Of a DNA stretch of 64,000 nucleotides, positions 9,058 to 17,895 are shown one piece after another. Each line of letters opens with the position of its first letter. The first letter of the stretch is position 1. Origin of the DNA: Opitutia bacterium Tous-C4FEB (GTDB lineage Bacteria > Verrucomicrobiota > Verrucomicrobiia > Opitutales > Opitutaceae); assembly GCA_002304445.1 (NCBI GenBank), contig NEVA01000002.1, positions 248,001 through 312,000 of the forward strand. Reading direction: 5' to 3'. The notes beneath the pieces are model-generated. The model saw nothing but the letters and a program-made list of their open reading frames with translations, ran no database searches and was not told the DNA's origin. The translations under genes and the position numbers were made by a program.

Positions 9058-10567
9058 TCCCATCACCTTTGCGGTCCTCGCCGCGCTCGCCGCCGCGGCC
9101 ACCCTTAGCGGTGCCGCCGCCAAGCCCAACGTCCTCTTTATCGCCGTCGACGACCTCCGCACCTCGCTCGGCGCCTACGGCGATCCGCTCGCGCTCACGC
9201 CGAACCTCGACCGGCTCGCGGGCGAGTCGCGGCGGTTCGAGCGCGCCTACACCATGCAAGCCGTCTGCGGGCCCGCGCGCACCGCCATCCTCACCGGCCG
9301 CCTGCCCGACCACAACCGCACCTGGCACAACCGGAATCTCTTCCGCGCCGCCAACCCCGACACGGTCACGCTGCCGCAGCTCTTCAAACAGCACGGCTAC
9401 CACACGCAGGCGATGGGCAAGATCTTCAGCGGCGACGAGCGCGAACTCGACCCGGCGTCGTGGTCCGTCCCCGAGATCATCAGGCAGGACGGCTGGAAAA
9501 ACTACGCTCTCCCGCGCGGCGATGCCCCCGGCAAGCAGGCGCCCTACGAGGCCGCCGACGTGCCCGATGACGGCTACGACGACGGCAAGCTCGCGAGTCT
9601 CGCGGTCGACACCCTCGGCCGCCTCAAGCAGCAGACGCAGCCGTTCTTCCTCGCGGTCGGCTTCTTCAAGCCGCACCTGCCGTTCAATGCACCGAAGAAA
9701 TATTGGGATCTCCATGACCCGAAGAAATTCGACCTGCCGGGCGAACCCGAGCGCGTGCAGGGCGCGCCCGCGCCCGCGTATCACACGCACCGCGAACTCG
9801 GCGGCTACACCGGCATGCCAAAGGACGAGCGTCTCGACGCCGCGCAGACCCGGGTGCTGCGTCACGGCTACTACGCCTGCGTGAGCTACGTCGACGCCCA
9901 GATCGGCCGGGTGCTCGACGCCCTCCGCCGCCTCGAGCTCGATCGCAACACCATCGTCGTCCTCTGGGGCGACCACGGCTTCGCGCTCGGCGACGCCGGT
10001 CGGTGGTGCAAAGGCACCAACTGGGATCTCGATACCCGCGTTCCTCTCATGATCCGCACGCCGGGTCTCGCCCAGCCCGGCCGGGCCGCGTCTGGCATTG
10101 TCGAATACGTTGACGTTTACCCGACGCTTGCTGATCTCGCTGGCCTGCCTGCGCCCGCTTACCTCTCCGGCCGCAGCCTCGTGCCGCTGCTCAAAGATGC
10201 TGCCGGCCCCGGCCGCGACTTTGCGCTCAGCCAATTTTCCCGCCCTTTCAACGCCGGCCCACCCGAGACGATGGGCTACTCGATCCGCACGGCCACGCAG
10301 CGCTACACCCGCTGGGTGAAGTGGCCCTCGCGCGAGGCGTTTGCCGAGGAGCTCTACGACTACACGCAACCAGCCAGCGCGGAACCCCGTTGGACGGCCT
10401 TCGTTGAACGCCGCAACCTGATCGACGATCCCGCCACCGCCGGCGCCCGAGACCGCCTCCGCGGCATGATGGACCAAGTGCTGCGCGACCGCTCCATCGT
10501 TACCCCGGAGGGCCCGGCGAGCGGCGACGACGCGGCGAAAACCAAGCGTAAGAAGAAGCGCGAATGA
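9047..10567 (+). CDS. S1-family sulfatase, iduronate-2-sulfatase-like (second copy)
   Basis: A 506-residue sulfatase with signal peptide ([11 protein letters not shown]). Metal site [10 protein letters not shown], formylglycine motif CGPAR at ~74-78 (Cys-x-Pro-Ala-Arg, an accepted variant), and the iduronate-2-sulfatase-type block [20 protein letters not shown] plus [22 protein letters not shown]. It is a diverged paralogue of the sulfatase at 3920-5389, so the operon has two S1_7-like enzymes, presumably for different linkages. The C-terminus is again lysine-rich (KTKRKKKRE). The ATG at 9047 lies 11 bp inside the preceding gene; its own stop overlaps the following sialidase (ATGA). Confidence 0.9.
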   Translation: MKINPITFAVLAALAAAATLSGAAAKPNVLFIAVDDLRTSLGAYGDPLALTPNLDRLAGESRRFERAYTMQAVCGPARTAILTGRLPDHNRTWHNRNLFRAANPDTVTLPQLFKQHGYHTQAMGKIFSGDERELDPASWSVPEIIRQDGWKNYALPRGDAPGKQAPYEAADVPDDGYDDGKLASLAVDTLGRLKQQTQPFFLAVGFFKPHLPFNAPKKYWDLHDPKKFDLPGEPERVQGAPAPAYHTHRELGGYTGMPKDERLDAAQTRVLRHGYYACVSYVDAQIGRVLDALRRLELDRNTIVVLWGDHGFALGDAGRWCKGTNWDLDTRVPLMIRTPGLAQPGRAASGIVEYVDVYPTLADLAGLPAPAYLSGRSLVPLLKDAAGPGRDFALSQFSRPFNAGPPETMGYSIRTATQRYTRWVKWPSREAFAEELYDYTQPASAEPRWTAFVERRNLIDDPATAGARDRLRGMMDQVLRDRSIVTPEGPASGDDAAKTKRKKKRE

Positions 10568-11769
10568 AGACCGCTCTCCGCGTCCTGTTCTTCGCGCTGC
10601 CATGGTTCGGCGCACTTGCCTCGCCGCTGCTCGAGACAGTCGACGTTTTCGTGGAAAAGCAGGCGGGTATCGCCTGCTATCGCATCCCGGGTATTGTCGT
10701 CACTGCCAAGGGCACGGTGCTCGCCTACTGCGAAGCGCGAAAATTTACCTCCGCTGACCGTGGTGAGATCGAGATCCACCTCCGTCGCAGCACCGATGGT
10801 GGCCGCACGTTTAGCCCCGCCCGCCAAATTGCGCACCACGGCCCGCGCTTGCCGCGCAATCCGCACATGCCGGACGACAAAAAGAAAAAGGACATGGGCG
10901 GCCCGGATGAGCAGACGGTCAACAACCCCATGCTGATCGCCGCCCGCGACGGCCCGGTGCATTTCGTTTACTGCGTGGAGTACATGCGGGCCTTCCACGC
11001 CCGCAGCGACGACGACGGCGTTACCTGGTCCAAGCCCGTCGAGATCACGGCCACTTTTGATCGCTTCCGGTCCGAGCTCGACTGGCAGGCTATCGCCACC
11101 GGGCCCGGACATGGCATCCAGTTGCGCAGCGGCCGCCTGCTCGTGCCGGTGTGGCTTGCGACGTATGAAAAAACGTCGCCACAGCGCAGGGGCTGTTCCG
11201 TAATCTTCAGCGACGACCAAGGGGCCACGTGGCAGCGCGGAGACATGGCGATGTCGATTGGCGGCGAGTCGAGCGTGGCCCAGCTCTCCGATGATCGCGT
11301 CATGCTCAGTTCGCGCAACACTGACCCGCGCAACCGTCGTGCCGTGGTGTACAGCCGCGATGGCGCTACCGGCTGGACGAAGCCCGAGTTTGTCGACGAA
11401 CTGCTGGAACCCGGTTGCATGGCGGGCCTCGTGATCGCCCCGGGGCTGCTCGGCGCCAACGGCTCTCTGCTGCTCCACTCCAGCCCGCGGACGACTGACC
11501 GCGCCCATCGCGAGCGGAAGAACGTCACGATCCACGTCAGCCAAGACGACGGCCGCACCTGGCCCGCGCGGAAATTGCTCCAAGCCGGCCCGAGCGCCTA
11601 CAGCGATCTCGCGGTGCTGCCCGATGGCACCGTGCTCTGCCTCTACGAAAACGGTAAACCCGGCGAGACCCGCCGCAACGGCGACTGGGCCTACGCCCGC
11701 CTCACGCTCGCCCGCTTCAACCTCGATTGGCTCACAGCCGGGCCGTTGGCCGTATCCGTGACGCCCTGA
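10564..11769 (+). CDS. Exo-alpha-sialidase, GH33-like (copy 1)
   Basis: A 401-residue secreted enzyme. After a short signal peptide (WFGALA) comes CYRIPGIVV, the sialidase Y/FRIP motif whose Arg belongs to the arginine triad binding the sialic acid carboxylate. Asp boxes or near matches include [24 protein letters not shown] and SQDDGRTW. It shares long conserved segments with the sialidase at 13299-14468 ([40 protein letters not shown]), so the two are paralogues flanking the transporter gene. The start overlaps the stop of the upstream sulfatase (ATGA). Predicted role: release of terminal sialic acid from sulfated, acetylated glycans. Confidence 0.88.
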   Translation: MKTALRVLFFALPWFGALASPLLETVDVFVEKQAGIACYRIPGIVVTAKGTVLAYCEARKFTSADRGEIEIHLRRSTDGGRTFSPARQIAHHGPRLPRNPHMPDDKKKKDMGGPDEQTVNNPMLIAARDGPVHFVYCVEYMRAFHARSDDDGVTWSKPVEITATFDRFRSELDWQAIATGPGHGIQLRSGRLLVPVWLATYEKTSPQRRGCSVIFSDDQGATWQRGDMAMSIGGESSVAQLSDDRVMLSSRNTDPRNRRAVVYSRDGATGWTKPEFVDELLEPGCMAGLVIAPGLLGANGSLLLHSSPRTTDRAHRERKNVTIHVSQDDGRTWPARKLLQAGPSAYSDLAVLPDGTVLCLYENGKPGETRRNGDWAYARLTLARFNLDWLTAGPLAVSVTP

Positions 11770-11795
11770 ACCGCGCCTGATTCATCCTCACCCCC

Positions 11796-13268
11796 ATGTC
11801 GTCCACCTCCGTCGCTTTTGGCGCCCTAAACTACCTCGCGCTCGGTGCCTACCTGATCGGCACCTTGTCGCTCGGCCTTTGGTTTGCGCGGCGCAACCGC
11901 AGCACGTCCGATTACTTTTCGGCCGGCCGACGGATTCCCTGGTGGGTGATGGGCATCAGCATCTCGAACGTCAGTTCGATCTCCTACATGTCGATTCCCG
12001 CGAAGGCCTACGCGGAGAACTGGACGATTTTCTGGGTCAACGTGCCGATCGTGCTGCTCGCTCCGGTCGTGATTCTCGTGCTGCTGCCGGTGTTCGCGCG
12101 GCTGCGCTCGGCCTCGGCCTACGAGTTTTTGGAAACGCGCTTTGGGCTCGGCGCGCGGCTCTACGGGGCCACGGCTTTCGTGCTGCTCCAACTCGGCCGC
12201 ATGGCGCTCGTCATTTATCTGCCTGCCCTCGCGCTCGCCGCCGTCACCGATCTGAACGTCATCGCATGCATCATGCTCATCGGCGCCGTCAGCGCGGTCT
12301 ATTCGGTGGTCGGCGGCATCGAAGGCGTGGTGTGGACGGATTTCGCCCAGACGGTGTTTCTCATCGGTGCGGCGCTGCTGAGTTTCGCGCTTATCGTGTG
12401 GCGGCTCGACGGTGGTTTCGGCACGCTGGTCCAGGTCGCCTCGGAGCACGACAAGTTCCGCTCGATCCGTTGGTCGGGTGACTACACGACGACTGCGATC
12501 TGGGTCGTGCTGATCGGCAGTCTGTTCAGCCAGTTGGTGCCCTATATTTCGGATCAGAGCATGATCCAGCGCTACCAGACGACCACCGATGTCGCGGCGG
12601 CCGGTCGCGCGTTGTGGACCAATGCCGGGATCGCACTGATCAACACCTGCCTGCTGCTTGGTGTGGGCACGGCGATGTTTGTCTACTACCGGCAATTTCC
12701 CACGCACCTCGCCGGCCTGCCGAAGGCCGACGCGATCTTGCCCTTCTTCATCGCGCGCGAGCTGCCGCCCGGTGTGGCGGGCCTCGTGGTGGCGGGCATC
12801 TTTGCCGCCGCCCAGTCCGCGATTTCGACCAGCCTGAACTCGACTTCCACGGTGATCGTCACCGACTTCCTGCAACGCCTTAGTCCGCCACGCGACGACG
12901 CTTATTGGCTCCGCCGAGCCAAAGTGATCACGGCGATCGCCGGCGTCGTGGCGGTGTCCCTGGCCTGCCTCCTCGCCGTCACTCCTATGGAATCGGCTTT
13001 CGATTTCTTCCAGCGGCTGCTGGGCCTGACTTCGAGCGGCCTAGCCGGCCTTTTCATCCTCGGGATTTTTACCCGGCGCACCCGCACCGCCGGCGCGCTC
13101 ACCGGGGCGCTCACCAGTGCTTTCGTGCTCTACCTCGTGCAGTCCCAGACGAAGGTGCACGTGTATCTTTACGCACTCACTGGCATCGGCGTGTGCGTGA
13201 TCGTTGGCTATACCGTGAGTCTGCTGCTTAACGCCGTGCGCCCGCTACCCGCCACCGCGAACCGCTGA
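11796..13268 (+). CDS. Sodium/solute symporter (SSS family), probable sialic acid transporter
   Basis: A 490-residue polytopic inner-membrane protein, about 13 hydrophobic segments, of the SSF family (PF00474). Family features include the N-terminal DYFSAGRRIPWWVMGISI segment and GGIEGVVWTDFAQTVFLIG. SSS transporters couple Na+ to uptake of sugars or sialic acid (SiaT/NanT-type). Its position between two sialidases and before N-acetylneuraminate lyase makes sialic acid the likely cargo. It starts 26 bp after the first sialidase and ends 30 bp before the second, so it is probably cotranscribed. No substrate-binding component is adjacent, as expected for a secondary transporter. Confidence 0.9.
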   Translation: MSSTSVAFGALNYLALGAYLIGTLSLGLWFARRNRSTSDYFSAGRRIPWWVMGISISNVSSISYMSIPAKAYAENWTIFWVNVPIVLLAPVVILVLLPVFARLRSASAYEFLETRFGLGARLYGATAFVLLQLGRMALVIYLPALALAAVTDLNVIACIMLIGAVSAVYSVVGGIEGVVWTDFAQTVFLIGAALLSFALIVWRLDGGFGTLVQVASEHDKFRSIRWSGDYTTTAIWVVLIGSLFSQLVPYISDQSMIQRYQTTTDVAAAGRALWTNAGIALINTCLLLGVGTAMFVYYRQFPTHLAGLPKADAILPFFIARELPPGVAGLVVAGIFAAAQSAISTSLNSTSTVIVTDFLQRLSPPRDDAYWLRRAKVITAIAGVVAVSLACLLAVTPMESAFDFFQRLLGLTSSGLAGLFILGIFTRRTRTAGALTGALTSAFVLYLVQSQTKVHVYLYALTGIGVCVIVGYTVSLLLNAVRPLPATANR

Positions 13269-13298
13269 TACCGGCACCGCCCCCAAAAAACTCCCTTC

Positions 13299-14468
13299 AT
13301 GCACCTCATCCGTTCGCTCCTCCTGATCCTCGTCGCCGTCTCCGCACTCTGCGCCGCGCCGCTGTTGGAATTCTCCGACGTCTTCCCCGCCAACTCCAAC
13401 GGCATCGTGCGCCACCGCATCCCCGGTGTCGTCGTCACGCCCAAGGGCACCGTGCTCGCCTACTGCGAAGCGCGTAAAAACAGCAGTTCCGACTGGGGCG
13501 AGATCGAGGTCCACCTGCGCCGCTCCACCGATGGAGGAAAGACGTGGGACGCTCCCTGCCAGATCGCCCACAGCGCCGCGCGCCTCGAGGGCAACCCGCG
13601 CAAGAAGCAGGGCGGCGACCGCGAGCAGACCGTCAACAACCCGGTCGCCATCGTCGACCGCACGACCGGCGCGATCGAGTTCCTATACTGCGTGAACTAC
13701 GCGCGCGCTTTCTCGATGCGCAGCACCGACGACGGCCTCACCTGGAGCGCCCCCGTCGACATCACCGCGACGTTCGAGCCGTTTCGCGCCAAGTATGATT
13801 GGAAGGTCATCGCCACTGGTCCGGGCCACGGCGTCCAGCTTAAGAGCGGTCGCCTCGTTGTCCCCATCTGGCTCGCCTACGGTGCCACCGGAGACCACAA
13901 ACCCTCCGCCTCTGGGACGATTTACAGTGATGACCACGGCAAGACGTGGCTCGCGGGCGACATTGCTTTCCCGAATGCCGGCGAATTCGGCGATCCTAAC
14001 GAAACCATGATCACCACGCTCGCCGACGGCCGCGTGATGCTCGTGGCGCGCAACGTCTCCAAGGCCAACCGCAAGCTCGTCAGCATCAGTGCTGACGGCG
14101 CAACCGGCTGGAGCACGCCGAAGTTCCACGACCAACTCTGGGAGCCGATCTGCATGGCTAGCATCGTCGCGCACCCGGCGCAGCTCGGCACGCAGATCTA
14201 TTCCGCGCCCCACACCCTCGGGCGCGACGCCGCCGGCAAGGAGATCCCCGCCGGCCGGGGCAAACGCGAAAATCTCTCGATCAAGCTCAGCCGTGACGAC
14301 GGCAAGACGTGGTCCGTGAACAAGACCCTCGACGCCGGCCCCAGCGCCTACTCCGACCTCGCGGTGTTGCCCGACGGCACCGTCCTTTGTCTCTATGAAA
14401 AAGGCACCGACATCGTGGCGGCGCGTTTCAATCTCGACTGGCTCAACGGTGCGCCCGCCACGCGCTGA
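13299..14468 (+). CDS. Exo-alpha-sialidase, GH33-like (copy 2)
   Basis: A 389-residue secreted sialidase with signal peptide (LLLILVAVSALCAA). It has RHRIPGVVV in place of YRIPG, and Asp boxes STDGGKTW, STDDGLTW, SDDHGKTW and SRDDGKTW. It is a paralogue of the enzyme at 10564-11769, aligning along its whole length; copy 1 has an extra stretch around [11 protein letters not shown]. Duplicated sialidases often divide labour between linkages or between cell-bound and released forms; sequence does not decide this. It is the last secreted enzyme of the operon, with a 103-bp gap before the lyase gene. Confidence 0.88.
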   Translation: MHLIRSLLLILVAVSALCAAPLLEFSDVFPANSNGIVRHRIPGVVVTPKGTVLAYCEARKNSSSDWGEIEVHLRRSTDGGKTWDAPCQIAHSAARLEGNPRKKQGGDREQTVNNPVAIVDRTTGAIEFLYCVNYARAFSMRSTDDGLTWSAPVDITATFEPFRAKYDWKVIATGPGHGVQLKSGRLVVPIWLAYGATGDHKPSASGTIYSDDHGKTWLAGDIAFPNAGEFGDPNETMITTLADGRVMLVARNVSKANRKLVSISADGATGWSTPKFHDQLWEPICMASIVAHPAQLGTQIYSAPHTLGRDAAGKEIPAGRGKRENLSIKLSRDDGKTWSVNKTLDAGPSAYSDLAVLPDGTVLCLYEKGTDIVAARFNLDWLNGAPATR

Positions 14469-14493
14469 CGCCGAGTTCCCTAAGGTATCTGAA

Positions 14494-14506
14494 CGACGAA
14501 TCGTCG
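14494..14506. promoter_or_regulatory. Candidate operator palindrome upstream of nanA
   Basis: Perfect inverted repeat CGACGA-A-TCGTCG in the 103-bp gap between the second sialidase and N-acetylneuraminate lyase genes, 66 bp before the lyase ATG. GntR and LacI regulators bind palindromes of about this size, and a GntR/LacI-type regulator is encoded next door. No second copy was found by eye, so the assignment is speculative. Confidence 0.3.
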
Positions 14507-14571
14507 ATCCTATCACCGCCGCGTTTTCCGACATTTCTAACTAGACCATTTAACTGAGTTTCTCATTCGCC

Positions 14572-15498
14572 ATGCAAAATCGATTCCGCGGCCTCGTCGC
14601 CGCACCCTTCACGCCCTTCAACGCTGATCGCTCGATCAATCTCGACGTCATCCCCGGCTACGCCCGGTTCCTGAAGGAGAACGGCGTCGGCGCCGCCTTC
14701 GTCTGCGGCACGACGGGCGAGGGGCTTTCCCTGACGTTGGAAGAACGTTTCGCCGTTTCGGCGAAATGGGTGGAGTCAACGGGTGCGACTCTGCCGGTGA
14801 TCGTCCACGTCGGGCACACCTGCCTTGAGGACGCCCGTAAGCTCTCGGCGCACGCGGCCCAGATTGGCGCGGCGGCGATCTCGGCTTTGGCCCCGATGTT
14901 TTTTAAGCCGCGTACGGTGGACGAACTCGTGGATTGGTGCGAAGCGGTGGCTTCGGCGGCTCCGGCCCTCCCGTTTTATTACTACAACATTCCTTCGATG
15001 ACCGGCGTCTCGTTTCCCGTCGCCGACTTCCTCGCTCGCGCCGCCGATCGCATCCCCTCCCTTGTCGGCGTCAAATACACGCACGAAGATCTGCCCGACT
15101 ACCGTGCCTGTGTGGCCGCCGCCGATGGCCGCTACGATATCCTGTTCGGCCGCGATGAACTCTTGCTCGAAGGCTGGAAAGCGGGTGCCCGCGGGGCGGT
15201 CGGCAGCACTTACAATTACGCGGCGCCGCTTTATCTGCGGCTCCTGGCGGCGCACCAAAATGGCGACGAGGCGACCGCCCGGAAGTTGCAAGATACCGCG
15301 ATCAAGATGATCGCGATCTGCAACGGCATCGGCGTCACCCACCTCGCCGCGTCGAAAGCTCTGATGGCGATGCTCGGGGTGGATTGCGGCCCCGTCCGCT
15401 TGCCGCTGGTGCAGCCCAGCGCGACGCAGCTCACGACCCTTCGCGCGAAGTTGACCGAGATCGGCTTTTTTGAATTCGCCTGCCGCCCTGTTGCGTAA
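14572..15498 (+). CDS. nanA: N-acetylneuraminate lyase
   Basis: A 308-residue class I aldolase of the DapA/NanA family. It cleaves N-acetylneuraminate to N-acetylmannosamine and pyruvate in the cytoplasm. Seen: CGTTGEG (~45-51), which binds the pyruvate carboxylate; YYYNIPSMTGV (~136-146) with the catalytic Tyr; and GVKYTHEDL with the Schiff-base Lys at ~168. The YYYNIP-TGV block matches neuraminate lyases (including the vertebrate NPL type) and is unlike the dihydrodipicolinate synthase at 28514-29401. No export signal. Its location after sialidases and an SSS transporter supports the assignment. The lyase is separated from the upstream gene by a gap with a palindrome, so it may have its own promoter. 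Confidence 0.92.
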   Translation: MQNRFRGLVAAPFTPFNADRSINLDVIPGYARFLKENGVGAAFVCGTTGEGLSLTLEERFAVSAKWVESTGATLPVIVHVGHTCLEDARKLSAHAAQIGAAAISALAPMFFKPRTVDELVDWCEAVASAAPALPFYYYNIPSMTGVSFPVADFLARAADRIPSLVGVKYTHEDLPDYRACVAAADGRYDILFGRDELLLEGWKAGARGAVGSTYNYAAPLYLRLLAAHQNGDEATARKLQDTAIKMIAICNGIGVTHLAASKALMAMLGVDCGPVRLPLVQPSATQLTTLRAKLTEIGFFEFACRPVA

Positions 15499-15513
15499 CT
15501 CCGGAAGTCCGGC

Positions 15514-15589
15514 GTAGGGCAGGGTCTCTGACCCGCCCTTTTTCGCGCAGTTCGTGCGCGTTCAGGGCGGGTCGGAGAGCTCGCCCTAC
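15514..15589. repeat. Large intergenic palindrome between convergent nanA and regulator genes
   Basis: Two 25-bp arms (15514-15538 and 15565-15589), each beginning or ending in GTAGGGC/GCCCTAC, pair with only a few mismatches. The loop holds a second small stem, CGCGCA/TGCGCG. The right arm contains the stop codon of the regulator gene on the minus strand. The form fits a bidirectional terminator, but size and GTAGGG...CCCTAC ends also resemble REP-type elements; a half-matching piece lies near 56096-56120. Confidence 0.7.
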
Positions 15590-16683
15590 TGCCGAGGCGC
15601 CGTCGAGCCGCCGGCGGCAAATTTCGGCAGAAGTGGGGCGGGTGAACGCAGGGAGGTGCTGCGGTTGAGCATCTGCAAAAGTGAGCCGACGATTTTCTTC
15701 GCGAACGAATGCGGATCGACCCGGTAGCGCGCGGGTTCGGGGACCAGCGACGCCAGAAACGGATCGTCGTCGCGGGAGATGAGAGAGATGTCCTGCGGTA
15801 CCCGCAGCCCGCGCTGGGCGAGCACACTGGCGGTCGAGAGGTAAGCGTAGGAATTGCTCACCACGAGGGCGGTGGGCGGATTCTTTTGGTCAAAGAGAGT
15901 ACGCAGGGCGCGCGCGACGGAATCGACGTCGTCGCGGTGATAAGCGATCACGGCGGTGGCGTCGCGGTGCGGCGACCGACTCACGCCTTCGACAAATCCG
16001 CGCTCGCTGTCCACATCGCCGGCCCGCCGGGATTCGCGGTTGAGCAATGCGAGGTGGCGGTGTCCGGCGCGCAGGAGGATCCCGGCGGCGTGCCGGCAAA
16101 TCGCGCGGTAATCCAAATCATAGTGGGGTAGCGCGATGTCCGGATAAGTGGAACCGGCGACGAGACACGGGGTGTTTCGCCGGGCAAACCAGCGTTGCAT
16201 CGCTTCCGAGGAAAGCGTGACGACCCAAGCGCTGTGCGCGTGCTGGCCGATCAGGCGGTCCAGTGCGCGCGCCGGATTGGTCTGGTAGCATTGACGGCCC
16301 TCGTGGATGCGAAGCCGATAGCCTTCTTCGATGAGCAAATCTTTGAGCTCGTCGATCCATAGTGCGATGAGGGGGCGGAGGTGCCCGATGGGCTCGGGGA
16401 TGAGCACCCCGACGGTTCTCGTCTGATGTTCGACGATGGCCGGTTTGGCTGTGCCGACCACACGATTACCCAGTCCTCGGACTGGTTCGATCAGACCATC
16501 GGCTTTGAGTTGTTCGAGGGCGGCGCGAACGGTGTTGCGGCTCGCCTGCAGGGTGCGGCTGAGGACCCGCTCGCTGGGCAACCATCCGCGCCACGTGCCT
16601 TTCTTCAACTCGGCGCGCAGATGTACGGCGAGTTGGCTGGCGACGGTGCGGTGGGGAATCAGCGTCATGGGCGTTACGAGCAC
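15586..16683 (-). CDS. GntR/LacI-type transcriptional regulator of the sialic acid locus
   Basis: A 365-residue protein with an N-terminal GntR winged helix (TVASQLAVHLRAELKKGTW, then LPSERVLSRTLQASRNTVRAALEQLKADG, about residues 15-65) and a C-terminal LacI-like periplasmic-binding-fold ligand domain (starting TRTVGVLIPEPIGHLRP; later YSTASVLAQRGLRVPQDISLISRDDDP-like elements). This AraR-type architecture gives sugar-responsive control. An internal Met five codons in (16668) is an alternative start. It lies 26 bp downstream of the NanM-like gene on the same strand, so the two are probably cotranscribed, and convergent to the catabolic operon. The effector is probably sialic acid or a breakdown product (inference). 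Confidence 0.85.
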   Translation of the reverse strand: MLVTPMTLIPHRTVASQLAVHLRAELKKGTWRGWLPSERVLSRTLQASRNTVRAALEQLKADGLIEPVRGLGNRVVGTAKPAIVEHQTRTVGVLIPEPIGHLRPLIALWIDELKDLLIEEGYRLRIHEGRQCYQTNPARALDRLIGQHAHSAWVVTLSSEAMQRWFARRNTPCLVAGSTYPDIALPHYDLDYRAICRHAAGILLRAGHRHLALLNRESRRAGDVDSERGFVEGVSRSPHRDATAVIAYHRDDVDSVARALRTLFDQKNPPTALVVSNSYAYLSTASVLAQRGLRVPQDISLISRDDDPFLASLVPEPARYRVDPHSFAKKIVGSLLQMLNRSTSLRSPAPLLPKFAAGGSTAPRQ

Positions 16684-16709
16684 GCACGACGGAGCCGGCG
16701 ACGGCGAAA

Positions 16710-17792
16710 TTATTTTTTGGCCGGATGCTCGGCGACAGGGGCGGACCAGACGCGGGCCGAGCGCACGCCGGGGCGCGCTTCACCGCCCGGCACCACGATC
16801 TGTCCGCGCCACGTGGTCAGGGTTGTGGTGACGAGAGAGAACGGCACCTCTCCGGCACGACTCCAGGTGTCGTCGGCAACACGGTAGGCCAGGGTGTCGC
16901 GGGGAAATCCCCGATGTTCGGTGGGGGCGAGCGCGACTTGGGCACCGTCATCACCGCCAAAAATCAAGATGCGCCCGTCGATCACGGGAGCTGGGGAGGG
17001 CGCGGCGACGGCTACGCGAGGCAGATCGGCGATACGTTTCCAGCCCGCTCCCGGGGTGTAGCGATACGCGTCGCGTAGCCACTCGCGCGCCGGCTTGTTG
17101 GTGCCGTCCGCGATGAGTCGCGCGCCGCTGAAGAGAAAAAAGGCTCCGTCGTGAGCGGCGGCGGTGGCGAGGAAACGTTCCGCACCGGGCCAAGTCGGGA
17201 GCTCGCGCCAGCCGCTCGCGAGCTGATCGAGGTCGAGGGCGAAGAAAGCGTTTTGGGCCGCGGCGGCGTCGGGCCGGTCAAGCCCGCCCGCGACATAGAG
17301 GGTGCGTCCGACGAGGGCGCCGGCCGCCATCGCCAGCGGTTTGGGCAGATGCGGCCACGCGGTGAAGGTGACCGTTTCCCGCTCCCAGCGGGCGAGCCAA
17401 ACTTCGTTGAAATTGCGGGTAGCATCACCCCCGCCGATCAAGACGAAGCCCTCGGGCGTGTTCACCGACACACCGTAGCCGCCCGCGTGCGGCAAACGTC
17501 CGGCGTTGCGCCAAGTGGTCGCGGCGGGCTCGAGCACAAAGAGGCGGTCATACCATATTTTTGCGCCGCCCTCCCACGGGCGTTTGTCGGGGAAATTAGC
17601 CCCGCCGGCTACGATCAGCGCGTCCCCGCTGACGCCGGCGTAGCTGCCGGCAAAGCCCTCGCTGTCAGGCAAGGCCGGGAGTTCGTTCCAACGGAGCGGT
17701 GGGGAAGTGGTCATGTCGGGGGCGGATTCGGCGCTGGCGGCGGCGGCCAGATAAAACGCAACGATGCAAAAGGCGACGGACGGACAACGCAT
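16710..17792 (-). CDS. nanM: Kelch-repeat cyclically permuted mutarotase, NanM-like (N-acetylneuraminate epimerase)
   Basis: A 360-residue periplasmic protein. The signal peptide is MRCPSVAFCIVAFYLAAAASA; this start (17792) was preferred to a farther upstream one because it gives a clean signal. Kelch-type repeats are visible: GDALIVAGGANFP, EGFVLIGGGDATR, GRTLYVAGGLDRP, GRILIFGGDDGA and GQIVVPGGEARP. NanM-type mutarotases convert alpha-sialic acid released by sialidases to the beta anomer and often sit with sialidase, SSS transporter and lyase genes, exactly the company seen here. The catalytic residues were not checked individually. It is followed by the regulator gene. Confidence 0.85.
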   Translation of the reverse strand: MRCPSVAFCIVAFYLAAAASAESAPDMTTSPPLRWNELPALPDSEGFAGSYAGVSGDALIVAGGANFPDKRPWEGGAKIWYDRLFVLEPAATTWRNAGRLPHAGGYGVSVNTPEGFVLIGGGDATRNFNEVWLARWERETVTFTAWPHLPKPLAMAAGALVGRTLYVAGGLDRPDAAAAQNAFFALDLDQLASGWRELPTWPGAERFLATAAAHDGAFFLFSGARLIADGTNKPAREWLRDAYRYTPGAGWKRIADLPRVAVAAPSPAPVIDGRILIFGGDDGAQVALAPTEHRGFPRDTLAYRVADDTWSRAGEVPFSLVTTTLTTWRGQIVVPGGEARPGVRSARVWSAPVAEHPAKK

Positions 17793-17862
17793 GGGGGTGA
17801 TTGGCTTGTTTCTTGGTTGGTTGAACCGGTTGGGGCAAGTGGGGGGCAGTGGATCTATTATT

Positions 17863-17895
17863 GAACCGCCAACAAAGTCGATTGTTCGGCGGTTC
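17863..17895. promoter_or_regulatory. Hairpin in the divergent nanM / FmdB-like intergenic region
   Basis: GAACCGCC (17863-17870) pairs with GGCGGTTC (17888-17895), and AACAA pairs with TTGTT just inside, leaving a six-base loop and one bulged C. It lies 71 bp upstream of nanM and 52 bp upstream of the FmdB-like gene. It could be a regulator-binding dyad or an RNA structure in either leader; no poly-T run follows directly, so a terminator is less likely. Confidence 0.45.

Noticed and set aside
9041-10615. Minus-strand open frame of 524 codons opposite the fourth sulfatase
   Set aside because: Arises from GC-rich codons of the well-supported sulfatase on the plus strand; the protein has no family motifs. 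The same holds for long antisense frames at 2157-3419, 5245-6468, 7975-9162 and 10360-11583.
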